Shown here: positions 56,435 to 64,000 of the stretch, in pieces
How positions within the stretch are numbered: the first letter of the stretch is position 1
Layout of the letters: each line of letters begins with the position of its first letter
Source: Rhodobacterales bacterium HKCCE4037
GTDB lineage: Bacteria; Pseudomonadota; Alphaproteobacteria; Rhodobacterales; Rhodobacteraceae
DNA: 64,000 bases
Direction: 5' to 3'
Assembly: GCA_015689645.1 (NCBI GenBank)
Contig: WVSM01000003.1
Coordinates: 62,001-126,000, forward strand
Notes under the pieces: generated by a model
The model's database searches: none
The model's input: the letters and a program-made list of their open reading frames with translations, nothing else
What the model was told of the DNA's origin: nothing
Made by a program: the position numbers and the translations under genes

Positions 56435-58042
56435 ATGTCAGACACTACAGCCTACGAGTACAAGCTGTTCAGCAGGGGCGATTTCAGCGCTTTCTGGGCA
56501 CTTTTCACGGACAACCTCGTCAACCTGCTGATCCTGTCGGGGGTTTGCCAGTTTGTCTTCCAGATGCCTGCCGAGATCGTCTTCGGCCGCATCGTTCCAG
56601 GTGCTGCCGTTGCGATTGTCGCGGGCGTTGCGGTCTATACCATGCTGGCAAAATGGGCGGCCAAGCGTCACGGCCGCGATGTCACCGCACTGCCCTATGG
56701 CATCTCGACCCCCGTGATGTTCGTTTATCTCTTCGGCGTGATCGGCCCGATCTACTGGACGACACAGGACCCGGTGCTGGCGTGGCAGGTCGGGATCGGT
56801 GCGGGCTTCATGGGGGGCATCGTCGCGGCCCTTGGGGCCATCATCGGCCCATTCCTGAAACGCATCACTCCGCGCGCCGGCATGCTCGGAACGCTCTGCG
56901 GGATCGCATTGGTCTTCATCGGAGCGGTCCCGCTATCCGAAATCTTCGAGAATCCGATTATCGGGTTCTCATCGCTGTTGTTCATCCTTTGGGGTCTGAT
57001 CGGGCGTTTCCGTCTGCCCGGCAACGTTCCCGCGGGCCTCGTCGCCATCGCGGTCGGGACGATCATCGCCATATTCCTCGGTGAATCGACGTTCAGCACC
57101 GATGGTATCGGTTTCTATCCGCCGATCCCGTATGTCGGCGACATGATCGCGGGCATCCAATACCTGTTCGCCAACCCCGAGTTGTTCCTCGTCCTGATCC
57201 CGGTGCAGATCTACAATTTCATCGAAACCATGAACAACGTGGAATCCGCCGATGCGGCGGGTGATACCTATCCCGTCGCCGTCTGCCAGGTGACCGACGG
57301 CTTCGGAACGATGCTGGGTGCCCTGTTCGGCTCGCCCTTTCCGACCACGGTCTATATCGGGCATCCCGCCTACAAACGCCTTGACGGACATGCAGGATAC
57401 ATCATCGGCGTTGCCGTCGTGATCGCTGCCGCAGCCTTCGTGGGTTTCCTGTCATTTCTCGCGGGCCTGATCCCGATTGCCGCAGCGGCGCCGGTGCTCG
57501 TGTTTGTCGCGGTCAGCCTGATCACCAACACCGGTTATGCGGTCAAGCCCGCGCATATGGCCGCTGTCGCATTCGCAATCCTGCCGCACATTTCTTCGTT
57601 CCTCATGACGAAATGGGGGTCGATGATGAATGCGCTGCGCAGCATGGGCGTCGGAGGGTTGCCCGATATGGGCAATGCCGAGCTGACCGCGGCGCTCCTG
57701 GTGGAGGGGGCGCATTACGAAGGGCATCTTGCCCTGTCACAAGGGGCGATCATCACCGGCCTGGTCTGGGGCGCGATCGTGGCCGACGTGATCGACGGGC
57801 GCTTTCGCAATGCCGGGCTCTTTGCCCTGGGCGCAGCGGCCATGTCCTCGGTCGGCATCATCCACAGCTACACGCTTCAGACCCCTCAGCTCGACGGGAT
57901 CACGATCGGCTACCTGATCATCGGCGCATTCATGACGCTTTATCCATTGCTCGCGCCGAAAGAAGACCTCGAGCATCGCATCATTGTCCCGGACGAGCCG
58001 GACATGCTGGACGATGACACGCCCGCCTACGACCGGGCCTGA
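56435..58042 (+). CDS. NCS2-like purine permease
   Basis: A 535-residue membrane protein with about 12-14 helices, in the xanthine/uracil permease superfamily. Recognised parts are GRDVTALPYGISTPVMF, LIPVQIYNFIETMNNVESADAAGDTYP and FGSPFPTTVYIGHPAYKR. The place between xdhC and guanine deaminase fits purine (guanine, hypoxanthine or xanthine) uptake. GGGAGG lies upstream of the ATG. Substrate is inferred from context. Confidence 0.85.
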   Translation: MSDTTAYEYKLFSRGDFSAFWALFTDNLVNLLILSGVCQFVFQMPAEIVFGRIVPGAAVAIVAGVAVYTMLAKWAAKRHGRDVTALPYGISTPVMFVYLFGVIGPIYWTTQDPVLAWQVGIGAGFMGGIVAALGAIIGPFLKRITPRAGMLGTLCGIALVFIGAVPLSEIFENPIIGFSSLLFILWGLIGRFRLPGNVPAGLVAIAVGTIIAIFLGESTFSTDGIGFYPPIPYVGDMIAGIQYLFANPELFLVLIPVQIYNFIETMNNVESADAAGDTYPVAVCQVTDGFGTMLGALFGSPFPTTVYIGHPAYKRLDGHAGYIIGVAVVIAAAAFVGFLSFLAGLIPIAAAAPVLVFVAVSLITNTGYAVKPAHMAAVAFAILPHISSFLMTKWGSMMNALRSMGVGGLPDMGNAELTAALLVEGAHYEGHLALSQGAIITGLVWGAIVADVIDGRFRNAGLFALGAAAMSSVGIIHSYTLQTPQLDGITIGYLIIGAFMTLYPLLAPKEDLEHRIIVPDEPDMLDDDTPAYDRA

Positions 58043-58058
58043 TCCGGACATCTAGAAA

Positions 58059-58091
58059 TGGCCGGGGCGCAACTTTGGCCTGCCCCGGCCA
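58059..58091 (+). other. Intercistronic stem-loop, permease-guaD
   Basis: TGGCCGGGGC (58059-58068) pairs perfectly with GCCCCGGCCA (58082-58091) across a 13-base loop. No T-run follows, so it is more likely an mRNA processing or stability element, or a partial attenuator, than a strong terminator. Confidence 0.5.
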
Positions 58092-58111
58092 CCCAAAGAA
58101 AGATCCTGACA

Positions 58112-59413
58112 ATGACAAGAACCCTTCTGCGCGGGCGCATCCTGACGTTTCACCGTGAACCTTCCGGGTCCGACGATACCGACGCCTACAGCTATATCGA
58201 AGACGGTGCGCTTCTCATCGAGGATGGGCTGATCCGGGCCTCGGGCGGGTTCGACGACATCGGGCCGAACGCGCACGACGCGGAACTGGTCGATCACCGC
58301 CCGCATCTGTTGATGGCGGGCTTCATCGACGCGCATATTCATTTCCCGCAGATCCAGACCGTTGCCAGTTGGGGCAGCCAGCTTCTCGACTGGCTGAACA
58401 CTTACACCTTCCCGGCAGAAGCCGCATATGTCGACAGCCAGCACGCCCACGCGATGGCCCGGCACTTCTGCACCCTTCTGACCGACCATGGAACGACCAC
58501 GGCGGTCGCGTTCTGCTCGTCTCACAAGGGATCGGCAGAGGCGCTTTTCTCCGAAGCCGCGGACCGTGACATGCGCCTGATCGCAGGCAAGACGATGATG
58601 GACCGAAACGCCCCGGCCGCAATCCTGGACACGCCGCAATCCGGCTACGACGACAGCAAGGCGCTGATTGCGGGCTGGCACGGAAAGGGCCGCCTGTCCT
58701 ACGCGATCACGCCGCGTTTCGCGATCACGTCGACGCCCGAACAGATGGAGATGGCCCAGACCCTGGCCCGTGAGCACCCCGAGTGTTACATCCAGACCCA
58801 CCTGTCCGAGAACCCGGACGAGATCGCGTTCACGTCCGAGCTCTATCCGAACGCCCGCGATTATATCGACGTCTACGAAACCTATGGCCTCCTCGGGCCG
58901 CGCACGCTTCTGGGTCATGCGATCCACCTGAAGACGCGCGAGATCGACGCACTCGCTGAGACAGGCGCGCATCCGGTCTTCTGCCCCACCTCGAACCTGT
59001 TTCTGGGCAGCGGCCTGTTCGATGATGCCGGTCTGCGCGCCAGGGGGGTCCGCAATGCCATCGCCACCGACATCGGCGCGGGCACAAGCTTTTCGATGCT
59101 GCAGACCCTCAATGAAGGCTATAAGGTCCTGCAACTTCAGGATCAGACGTTGCACACTCTGCGGGCGTTTCACTGGATTACTCGCGGCAACGCCGAGGTT
59201 CTGGGTCTGGAGGATCGGATCGGTACGCTCGATGCCGGCACCGAAGCCGATATCGTCGTCCTCGACTCCCGGTCGACCCCCGCTCTTGCCCTGCGCGTCG
59301 ACGCCGCCGAAAGCCTGGCCGAGGAGCTTTTCGCATTGCAGATGATGGGCGATGACCGCGCCGTCGCACAAACCTACGTTTCAGGCCGACCGCAAAAGTC
59401 GGGCGGACAATGA
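58112..59413 (+). CDS. guaD: Guanine deaminase
   Basis: Hydrolyses guanine to xanthine, the substrate of XdhAB. The 433-residue amidohydrolase has the zinc ligands in GFIDAHIHFPQ, QTHLSENPDE, GHAIHLK and the aspartate in AIATDIGAGTSFSML, with the guanine deaminase-specific PTSNLFLGSGLFD. The ATG at 58112 follows the stem-loop; an in-frame ATG at 58058 lies in the stem and is unlikely. Confidence 0.95.
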   Translation: MTRTLLRGRILTFHREPSGSDDTDAYSYIEDGALLIEDGLIRASGGFDDIGPNAHDAELVDHRPHLLMAGFIDAHIHFPQIQTVASWGSQLLDWLNTYTFPAEAAYVDSQHAHAMARHFCTLLTDHGTTTAVAFCSSHKGSAEALFSEAADRDMRLIAGKTMMDRNAPAAILDTPQSGYDDSKALIAGWHGKGRLSYAITPRFAITSTPEQMEMAQTLAREHPECYIQTHLSENPDEIAFTSELYPNARDYIDVYETYGLLGPRTLLGHAIHLKTREIDALAETGAHPVFCPTSNLFLGSGLFDDAGLRARGVRNAIATDIGAGTSFSMLQTLNEGYKVLQLQDQTLHTLRAFHWITRGNAEVLGLEDRIGTLDAGTEADIVVLDSRSTPALALRVDAAESLAEELFALQMMGDDRAVAQTYVSGRPQKSGGQ

Positions 59414-59576
59414 TCATCCTCTCACCGAAGATCAGCAGACCGCAATTCGCAGCCTCCGTCAGTGTCCGAATTTCAAGTGGCATCCCATTCCGCCACGCGC
59501 CGAACGATTGCAATTCAGCGTTGTTGCCAACCTGGTGAACGCCTATCAGTCGGTCCCGAACCACGACCGAAACTGA
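59352..59576 (+). CDS. Possible small protein overlapping the guaD end (hypothetical)
   Basis: A 74-codon frame overlaps the last 62 bases of guaD and runs to 59576, 18 bases before the SDR gene. The part beyond guaD (PLTEDQQTAIRSLRQCPNFKWHPIPP, LQFSVVANLVNAYQSVPNHD) reads like a folded protein rather than random frame, but the start has no clear ribosome site and I recognise no family. It could also be a remnant. Confidence 0.25.
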   Translation: MTAPSHKPTFQADRKSRADNDHPLTEDQQTAIRSLRQCPNFKWHPIPPRAERLQFSVVANLVNAYQSVPNHDRN

Positions 59577-59594
59577 ACAACGAGGCAGATCGCG

Positions 59595-60368
59595 ATGGCG
59601 TCACCGCGAAGAACAGCGATTGTTACGGGTGGATTGTCCGGTATGGGCCTGGCCATTGCGCGCCGGCTTGCCGACGACGGGATCACGGTCGTTGTCGGGG
59701 CCAGAAGCGCCGCGGACCCCGTCCAGGTTCGCAGCGTGCTCGGAGCGGACATGGATCGCATCCAAACGGCAGCCCTTGATGTCCGGTCAGCGGACAGCGC
59801 CAACGCATTCGTGGGTGCCGTCGTGGCCGAGCACGGGTCGGTTGATATCCTCGTCAACGCCGCTGGCGTCTACGAAGAGGCCGCCGTCATCGATCATCCG
59901 GAGGATGTCTGGACGGATCACATCGACACGAATCTCAGCGGCACGTTCCGGATGATCCGCGCGGTCATGCCTCACATGAAAGACGCTGGATGGGGCCGCA
60001 TCGTCAACCTCGCGTCCGTCGCGGCGCATCACGGGATGCCGAACAACGCGGCGTATTGCGCCTCCAAGGCCGGCCTTCTGGGGCTGGGACGCTGCGTGAG
60101 CCTGGAGGGCGCAGCCCATGGGATCACCTGCGTCTCGATCAGTCCGACATGGGTCGAGACCGAGATGCTCAAACGCTTCATCGAGGCCGACATGAAGGCC
60201 ACTGGCCAGACGCGGGAGGAGGTGCGCGCGGAATACGCCAAGTCGAACCCGCAGAACCAGCTTGTCCAGCCGCAGGAAGTGGCCGAGCTTGCCGCGTTCC
60301 TTGTCAGCGACGCGGCCCGCGCCCTGACGATGGAGGATTTTCAAGTCAACGCCGGTTCGCTCTGGTAG
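59595..60368 (+). CDS. Short-chain dehydrogenase/reductase (SDR)
   Basis: A 257-residue classical SDR: cofactor motif TGGLSGMG (11-18), NAAG (88-91), and catalytic Ser141, Tyr154, Lys158 in NLASVAAHHG and YCASKAG. It ends with the usual SDR tail FLVSDAARALTMEDFQVNAGSLW. Substrate is unknown; 3-hydroxybutyrate-type and sugar-type SDRs share this pattern. Its last 28 bases overlap the 3' end of the A-T-R gene on the other strand. Confidence 0.9.
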   Translation: MASPRRTAIVTGGLSGMGLAIARRLADDGITVVVGARSAADPVQVRSVLGADMDRIQTAALDVRSADSANAFVGAVVAEHGSVDILVNAAGVYEEAAVIDHPEDVWTDHIDTNLSGTFRMIRAVMPHMKDAGWGRIVNLASVAAHHGMPNNAAYCASKAGLLGLGRCVSLEGAAHGITCVSISPTWVETEMLKRFIEADMKATGQTREEVRAEYAKSNPQNQLVQPQEVAELAAFLVSDAARALTMEDFQVNAGSLW

Positions 60369-63124
60369 CCGCAGGCGCGCCGTTCGAGCAGGGCATTCGC
60401 GTCGGAGATCGCCGCAAAAGGTGATGCGTTGAAACGCGCCCATGCCGCGCGCGCGGCGGCGTTGTCGAACCGGGCATCGGCCAGCAGCGTGTCGGGAAAC
60501 TCGGCGATGACCGCGGCGATGCCGGGCTCGAGCGAGACACGGCGGAGCCAATCGTCCGGCGACAGGGCGGTCATCCCCGCCGGCGTGATCCGCGCATCCG
60601 CCACCAGGTTGTAGATCGGGGCGTCCTTGCCCGTCACCGGGGCCAGGAGGAACGCCGCCGCGGCCCGCACGTCGGTCATCGGGAATTCCAGCCTCTCCGG
60701 TATGGCCCCCGCATCGGCCGAGGCCGCGAGGATGATCTCGTAGATATCGCGCGGATTGGGCGTTTGCAGATCGTAGAGAGAGGGCAACCGCACGACGGCA
60801 GACGGCAGGCCAGAGGCCATGATCATGTGTTCCGCCGCGATCTTTGCCGCGCCGTAGCCGGTGCATCCGTCCCACAGGGCGGCCGGCGCTTCGGGCCAGG
60901 GTCCGCCCCGGTCGGGGAACACGGCACTGGACGATGTGAACCGCAGGTCGGCCTTCGCATCGCGGCAGAACGCCAGCACCTGCTCCATGCTGCGGGCCGA
61001 CCATTCCAGCATGTGGTCCCGCCCGATCGCGAGGTTCACCATGGCCGCACAATGGACAACCTGCGAGACGGAGCGGGTGAGGGCCGCCCAGGCCTCCCCC
61101 GGCAAACCGAAATGATCCGCATCCAGCGTGCCATGCACGATCACGTAACGGTCGGGGTCAACCTCGTGCGCGCGTGCGACGTCGTCCAGCCGGTCGCGCG
61201 CGCCGCGGTTCTTGTCTCGCACCAGGCAATAGACGACCGAACCGGCGGGAAGATCGCGCGCAGCCTGTGCCAGAACGTGGCCACCCAGGAACCCGGTGGC
61301 GCCTGTCAGCAGGATGCCGGGCCGGCTGAAATCGCCCATCGGGGCCGGAGCGTCCGCCTCCCTGGTGAGCAGTTGGTCCAGCCGATGCAGCGGCACGTTC
61401 ATGGCGAGATCGAAGTCGACCGGGATGCCGTAGATCCGCTCAAGCTCCAGCATCAGCGTGACGCACATAAGTGAATCGCCGCCCTGATCGTGAAAGCTCA
61501 GTCCCGGGTCGATATCCGAGGGCTGACACGACATCGCGAGCGCGGCGGCCGCGATGACGGCATCCTCGACGTTGGCGTCCATGTCCGATGCGTCCGCGAC
61601 GGGCGGCAGGGCACGCACGTCGGCCTTTCCGGACACGGGATGCAGCGGCAGCGCGTCCATCTGAACAAGGTATGTCGGGATGCAGTAAGCCGGCAGAACC
61701 TCCCGAAGCTCGGCCGCGAGATCCTTGGGCATCCGGTTGGTGCCGCGCCCGAGGCCCCAGGCCTCGGCGTTGCGCCGGGTCTGCGCATCGGTCGACGCGA
61801 AGTAGAAAATCAGGCACGCACCGCGACTGCCGACCTCTGAGACCCATGGGACGGCGCTGGAGAACGCGAGCCTTTCGCGCATGCTTTCGGTCAGTTCGCG
61901 GGTCTGGATCGAGAAGCCGCGGAGCTTGAGCATGTGGGCGATACGCCCCTCGATGTGAAGCGCGCCCGCGTCATCCACCCAGGCCTGGTCGCCGGTGTCG
62001 TAGAGCCGCGCGGCCCGCCCGTCGATCACCAGGTCGCGAAAGCGGAGGCGGGTTTCCTCGGGGCGGTTGACGTAACCGGGTCCGAGCATGCGGGGCCCTT
62101 CGAAATGCAGCCGACCGGGGGTGCCGGGCGGACAGGGCCTGTCGTCATCGTCAAGGATCACGGCGGTCAGATGCGCCATCGGCACGCCGACCGACGCGGG
62201 CTTGTCACCCGCCGGTCCGGTCAGGAGCGACATGCACACGTCATGGGTTTCGCAGATGCTGTAGAGGTTCCACAGCGCGACGGCGGGGAGCTTCGACAGC
62301 GATGCATTGATCAGGTCATCTCCGACGACCTCGCCGTTCAGGACCACGCGCGACAGCGGCAGGGCCTGCGCCTTCTCGTCGGTCAGCGCCCCGAGGAAGG
62401 TGTCGTAGAACGACGGTGTGAACAGCATCTCGTCGATGTCATGCTCGATCAGGAAATCCGCGAGTTTCGACGGGGCGAAGAGCGTGCTGGCGTCTGGGAA
62501 CCAGAGCTCCGCACCCTTACGCAGGGGCCTGAACATTTCCCAGATCGCGAAGATGTAGATGCAGACGCGCGTCCGGGTGTCGTAGGGCGTGAAGGCGTCG
62601 CGCCATTCGTAGGACAGGTAGGCCGCGTCCTGCGAGACCGGGATGCATTTCGGGCGGCCGGTCGTCCCGGAGGTTGCCACGAGGTAGATCGGATCGCGCG
62701 GCGAGACCTCGGCGGCCCGCAACGCTCCGGACGGACCCGGCGGCGCGGCCAGCAATTCGGTGGCATCGACCGTCTGGCATTCGCCCGGAAGCTGCCCCGG
62801 CTTGGCTGGCTCGCAGGTGACGATCAGGCCCACGTCCAGCTCGGCCGCCACGTTGTGCAGAACCATCTGTGGCATCGCCGGGTCGAGATGCACGAACGGG
62901 TGGCCTTGGATGACGCACGCGACCGCACTGGCCGCCATCGCGATGCCGGGGGACCCGAAGATGCCGATGACCTCGTGGCCGTCCATTCGGCGGCCCAGGT
63001 CTGCCGCGAAGTGTCCCAGCCTCCGATAGGTTACCGTGGTGGCACCGTCGGACATGGCTGGCAAATCAGGGAACGCGGCAATCGCCTCGACGAGTTGAGA
63101 GCCGACCGTCTGGTCACTTGTCAT
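60341..63124 (-). CDS. Stand-alone A-T-R reductase (adenylation, carrier, thioester reductase)
   Basis: A 927-residue three-domain protein. Adenylation domain about 10-505: A3 VATSGTTGRPKC (149-160), A5 NLYSICETHD, A7 YDTGDQAW, A10 PVSGKAD. Carrier domain about 515-585 with phosphopantetheine Ser551 in DQGGDSLMC. Reductase domain about 600-925: NADPH motif LLTGATGFLGGH and the catalytic Tyr757/Lys761 pair in GYGAAK. The layout is that of carboxylic acid reductases and Lys2-like enzymes: activate an acid, load it on the arm, release it as aldehyde. No condensation domain. The ATG at 63124 is chosen because AAGGTG lies seven bases upstream; one at 63130 is too close. Acid substrate unknown. Confidence 0.88.
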   Translation of the reverse strand: MTSDQTVGSQLVEAIAAFPDLPAMSDGATTVTYRRLGHFAADLGRRMDGHEVIGIFGSPGIAMAASAVACVIQGHPFVHLDPAMPQMVLHNVAAELDVGLIVTCEPAKPGQLPGECQTVDATELLAAPPGPSGALRAAEVSPRDPIYLVATSGTTGRPKCIPVSQDAAYLSYEWRDAFTPYDTRTRVCIYIFAIWEMFRPLRKGAELWFPDASTLFAPSKLADFLIEHDIDEMLFTPSFYDTFLGALTDEKAQALPLSRVVLNGEVVGDDLINASLSKLPAVALWNLYSICETHDVCMSLLTGPAGDKPASVGVPMAHLTAVILDDDDRPCPPGTPGRLHFEGPRMLGPGYVNRPEETRLRFRDLVIDGRAARLYDTGDQAWVDDAGALHIEGRIAHMLKLRGFSIQTRELTESMRERLAFSSAVPWVSEVGSRGACLIFYFASTDAQTRRNAEAWGLGRGTNRMPKDLAAELREVLPAYCIPTYLVQMDALPLHPVSGKADVRALPPVADASDMDANVEDAVIAAAALAMSCQPSDIDPGLSFHDQGGDSLMCVTLMLELERIYGIPVDFDLAMNVPLHRLDQLLTREADAPAPMGDFSRPGILLTGATGFLGGHVLAQAARDLPAGSVVYCLVRDKNRGARDRLDDVARAHEVDPDRYVIVHGTLDADHFGLPGEAWAALTRSVSQVVHCAAMVNLAIGRDHMLEWSARSMEQVLAFCRDAKADLRFTSSSAVFPDRGGPWPEAPAALWDGCTGYGAAKIAAEHMIMASGLPSAVVRLPSLYDLQTPNPRDIYEIILAASADAGAIPERLEFPMTDVRAAAAFLLAPVTGKDAPIYNLVADARITPAGMTALSPDDWLRRVSLEPGIAAVIAEFPDTLLADARFDNAAARAAWARFNASPFAAISDANALLERRACGYQSEPALT

Positions 63125-63130
63125 TGGCAT

Positions 63131-63682
63131 TCACCTTTTCGCGACGCGAGATCCAAAAATCAAACGAGGAAGCAACCGCCTGCACCTTGAAAACGGAAGG
63201 CCATCCCAGATTGATCCTCGATCGGCGGGAAGGTCGGACGGCACGAAACCGGCCTACTCGCGATCAATCGGTCCGACAAGTCCAACAGGTCAGGCTCGTA
63301 TCCAAATACGTTCTCTCAGAACCGAGATGAGTACCGTTCGCCCAAGTTCAATATTTTTGTGGGGCCTCGGGTTTGCCATTGCGCTCCGCGCAGCACCACT
63401 GGCTCGACGACGTCCATGACCGACTCAGTCCCGTTCTTCCCCTGCATGTCGTTCACGGACGCTACGCGGACGATCAACGCATGGTTCACGCGTTCAATCT
63501 GTGCCGCGCAGGTTCATGTAAGTGGCGCAGGGTCCATGCAGGCTAGCCGGGGTGTGGCCAATCAACCGGACTTGGGGATCTGCGGTCTCCAGAGGATGCT
63601 GCGTCTTGCGCGAAGGGCCTAATCCGCGAGGAATTCTACTACTGGCCCCGCGACGGAATTCGCACCGGCGATATGAATGCCA
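63131..63682. other. 552-base gap, no gene identified
   Basis: Region between the A-T-R gene start and the end of the ABC ATPase gene. Short frames on both strands show no recognisable protein. A 60-codon frame near 63550-63722 (EEFYYWPRDGIRTGD) has no start with a ribosome site. Confidence 0.35.
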
Positions 63683-64000
63683 TCACGCCGCGTCTCCCGA
63701 AATGCCGGAAATCGCCTGGATGAGCGAATCCTCGGTCACTTCCTCAGCGGTGAACTCACGGGTTATCTCTCCATGATACATCGCGACGATCCGGTCGGAC
63801 ACATGGAGCACTTCCGGCATCTCGGACGAGATCACGATTACCGCATAACCCTGCTTCGCCAATTCCCGCAGAAGGTTGTGGATTTCAGATTTGGAGCCGA
63901 CGTCGATCCCCCGGGTCGGCTCATCGACGATCAAGACTTCGGGCTGCATCGACAGCCATTTGCCAATAACGATCTTCTGCTGGTTGCCGCCTGAAAGATT
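63683..64000 (-). CDS. Ribose-type sugar ABC transporter ATPase, C-terminal part (cut by window edge)
   Basis: The frame is open to the right edge and codes the end of the second ATPase domain of an RbsA/MglA-type protein: signature [16 protein letters not shown], Walker [20 protein letters not shown], and the switch region [18 protein letters not shown]. About 105 residues of a protein near 500 are present. The sugar and the partner genes lie outside the window. Confidence 0.93.
   Translation of the reverse strand, partial: NLSGGNQQKIVIGKWLSMQPEVLIVDEPTRGIDVGSKSEIHNLLRELAKQGYAVIVISSEMPEVLHVSDRIVAMYHGEITREFTAEEVTEDSLIQAISGISGDAA

Noticed and set aside
63359-63722. Short frames in the last gap as a transposase remnant
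   Set aside because: No transposase motif, terminal repeats or target duplication can be seen.

Overview
The window is a high-GC stretch of an alphaproteobacterial chromosome. Gene content and order point to a Rhodobacterales (Rhodobacter/Roseobacter-type) anoxygenic phototroph. About half of it (1-32698) is a photosynthesis gene cluster; its left end lies outside the window, because bchH runs off the edge and bchL, bchM, lhaA and puhABC are not seen.

Photosynthesis cluster. bchF-N-B-H (minus) diverge from aerR/ppaA and ppsR (plus). Then come bchG-bch2-bchP-idi (plus), dxs (minus), bchC-X-Y-Z-pufQ-B-A-L-M-X (minus), crtE-F (minus), crtD-C (plus), tspO (minus), crtI-B (minus), and crtA-bchI-bchD-bchO (plus). 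Together these make the bacteriochlorophyll a ring (chlorophyllide and bacteriochlorophyllide steps), attach and reduce the tail, supply isoprenoid precursors, make spheroidene-series carotenoids (spheroidenone through CrtA), and encode LH1 plus the L and M reaction-centre subunits. The puf operon ends in pufX and has no pufC. The regulator PpsR and its cobalamin-dependent antirepressor AerR sit inside the cluster. I found eleven TGT-N12-ACA boxes by reading, all in the control regions of these genes.

Signalling block (32834-38540). Five minus-strand genes encode an Hpt protein, a response regulator with a degenerate GGDEF domain, a single-domain response regulator, and two hybrid-free membrane histidine kinases (PAS/PAS and CHASE/PAS). 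It reads as a phosphorelay next to the photosynthesis cluster.

Carboxylate operon (40343-50338). Eight tightly packed minus-strand genes, most overlapping by 1 or 4 bases: an IclR-type regulator, an acyl-CoA dehydrogenase, an ADP-forming acyl-CoA ligase, a TctC/B/A tripartite transporter, an AcuI/YhdH-type enoyl reductase and a two-domain metallophosphoesterase. The likely job is uptake, CoA activation and oxidation/reduction of an unidentified organic acid. A lone LLM flavin oxidoreductase (39182-40189) precedes it.

Purine operon (50643-59413). A LysR regulator diverges from xdhA-xdhB-xdhC, an NCS2-like purine permease and guanine deaminase: guanine and xanthine salvage to urate.

Right end. 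An SDR oxidoreductase converges on, and overlaps, a stand-alone adenylation-thiolation-reductase (A-T-R) protein of 927 residues, the least explained gene here. The last feature is the C-terminal part of a ribose-type sugar ABC ATPase cut by the window edge. I saw no rRNA, tRNA, CRISPR array, insertion sequence or integrase.
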